In this document: in pieces, positions 7,882 to 8,641 of the stretch
How the letters are laid out: every line of letters starts with the position of its first letter
Position numbering within the stretch: the stretch's first letter is position 1
Assembly (NCBI GenBank): GCA_947631875.1
Contig: CANRMV010000040.1
Span: 1-8,641 of the forward strand
Length of the DNA stretch: 8,641 nt
DNA from: an uncultured Clostridia bacterium
GTDB taxonomy: Bacteria > Bacillota > Clostridia > Christensenellales > UBA1242
Direction: 5' to 3'
Made by a program: the position numbers and the translations under genes
The notes under the pieces: generated by a model
What the model saw: only the letters and a program-made list of their open reading frames with translations
Databases searched by the model: none
Told to the model about the DNA's origin: nothing

Positions 7882-8244
7882 ATGAAAACTGAAAACCTTT
7901 CCCCTCTTGCTTTGGCGTTTTTGGGCGATGCTGTGCACACCGCCTTTGTGAGAATTTGGGTTTTGGAGCATGAAAAAACAAAAATGGGAAATTATCACGA
8001 AAGGGCAAAAAAATTTTGCAATGCCGCCGCCCAAGCACAATTTTTGGAAAAGATTATGGGCTCTCTTTCTGATGACGAAAAGGAAATTGTCCGCAAAACA
8101 AGAAACGCCAAGCCAAAGCACACAGCCAAAAACTGTGATGAAAAAACATACAAAGCAGCCACCTGTTTTGAGGCGCTTGTGGGCTATTTATATTTGACAA
8201 ACACCCAAAAGTTGGAAGAAATCTTAAAAAAATCAGTTGAATAG
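7882..8244 (+). CDS. mrnC: Mini-ribonuclease III (23S rRNA maturation)
   Basis: Mini-III is a dimeric RNase III catalytic domain lacking the double-stranded RNA-binding domain; in Bacillus it trims the ends of 23S rRNA precursor. The 120 residues cover the whole domain: LSPLALAFLGDAVH near the N-terminus with the presumed metal-binding D16, a central helix with AAAQAQFL, the RNAKPKHTAKN segment (residues 74-84), and CFEALVGYLYL with the second presumed acidic metal ligand E97. It is at the short end for the family, mainly through a short N-terminus. The start has AGGAGA (7872-7877), which overlaps the TAG stop of ychF (7871-7873); the gap between the genes is 8 nt, suggesting translational coupling. 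Mini-III is found mostly in Bacillota, which supports the host assignment, and it is normally followed by rlmB, as here. Confidence 0.95.
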   Translation: MKTENLSPLALAFLGDAVHTAFVRIWVLEHEKTKMGNYHERAKKFCNAAAQAQFLEKIMGSLSDDEKEIVRKTRNAKPKHTAKNCDEKTYKAATCFEALVGYLYLTNTQKLEEILKKSVE

Positions 8245-8252
8245 AGGTTTTT

Positions 8253-8641
8253 ATGAACATTGAAGGAAGAAATCAAGTTGTTGAAGCAATAAAAAATGGC
8301 ACAACAATAAACAAAATTATGATTGACAAAAATTTCATCTCGCGAAAAGATGATGTGATTGCTCTTGCACGCAAAAACAACCTAAAAATTGAATATTTGC
8401 CAAAAAAGGTGCTGGACACCAAGTCTGTGACCGCCCATCATCAAGGCTATATTGCCGAAACAGTTGATTTTGAATACTCCTCTGTTGCAGAAATTTTGCA
8501 AAACAAGAAAAACGAGCATGCTTTTGTTGTGCTGCTTGACGGAATTGAGGACCCACACAATTTTGGTGCAATAATAAGAACTTGTGAGTGCGCCGGCGTT
8601 GACGGAATTATCATTCCCAAGATGCGTGCGTGCCAAGTGAA
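8253..8641 (+). CDS. rlmB: RlmB/TrmH-family 23S rRNA 2'-O-methyltransferase (N-terminal part, runs off the window)
   Basis: This is a SpoU/TrmH (SPOUT) RNA methyltransferase; RlmB methylates the 2'-O of a guanosine in 23S rRNA using S-adenosylmethionine. The 129 visible codons start MNIEGRNQVVEA, the usual N-terminal substrate-binding domain of RlmB, with HHQGYIAE at residues 62-69. This is followed by SPOUT motif 1, DGIEDPHNFGAIIRT (96-110, with N103 and R109), and by GVDGIIIPK. The cofactor-binding knot at the C-terminus, about the second half of a ~240-residue protein, lies past the right edge. AGAGG (8243-8247) sits five bases before the ATG and overlaps the TAG of mrnC; the intergenic gap is 8 nt. 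The exact target nucleotide is inferred from the family and gene order. Other TrmH-type enzymes share this fold, so the gene symbol is slightly less certain than the family. Confidence 0.9.
   Translation, partial: MNIEGRNQVVEAIKNGTTINKIMIDKNFISRKDDVIALARKNNLKIEYLPKKVLDTKSVTAHHQGYIAETVDFEYSSVAEILQNKKNEHAFVVLLDGIEDPHNFGAIIRTCECAGVDGIIIPKMRACQV

Overview
The window comes from a low-to-moderate GC bacterium, most likely an uncultured member of the Clostridia (Bacillota). The evidence is the AT-rich intergenic DNA, strong AGGAG-type ribosome binding sites, and a gene for Mini-ribonuclease III directly followed by an RlmB/TrmH-type 23S rRNA methyltransferase, a pairing typical of Bacillota. The standard genetic code fits everything seen. 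No tRNA, rRNA, CRISPR array, insertion sequence or phage gene was found.

Layout. On the minus strand, 1-2548 encodes almost all of SecA, the protein-export ATPase; its extreme C-terminus lies beyond the left edge. A 177-bp divergent intergenic region (2549-2725) carries a promoter for secA and a near-perfect extended -10 promoter for the plus-strand gene. That gene (2726-6697) encodes a 1323-residue protein that I do not recognise. It has no signal peptide. It is built from about five diverged beta-rich repeats (residues ~11-905), a Pro/Glu-rich linker, one hydrophobic hairpin-like segment (1005-1037) and a long charged coiled-coil tail (~1047-1265). After an 81-bp gap with a perfect 9-bp hairpin comes a tight plus-strand cluster: ychF (6779-7873), mrnC (7882-8244) and the start of rlmB (8253 to the right edge). 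The gaps inside this cluster are 8 nt each, and each upstream TAG stop overlaps the next ribosome binding site.

How the genes fit together. ychF, mrnC and rlmB are all ribosome-linked: a ribosome-binding ATPase, a 23S rRNA maturation nuclease and a 23S rRNA 2'-O-methyltransferase. They probably form one operon. secA is transcribed divergently and is an ordinary housekeeping gene. The 1323-residue protein is the unexplained part of the window. Its strong promoter suggests abundant expression, and its architecture suggests a membrane-anchored structural or scaffold protein, but no function can be assigned from sequence alone.
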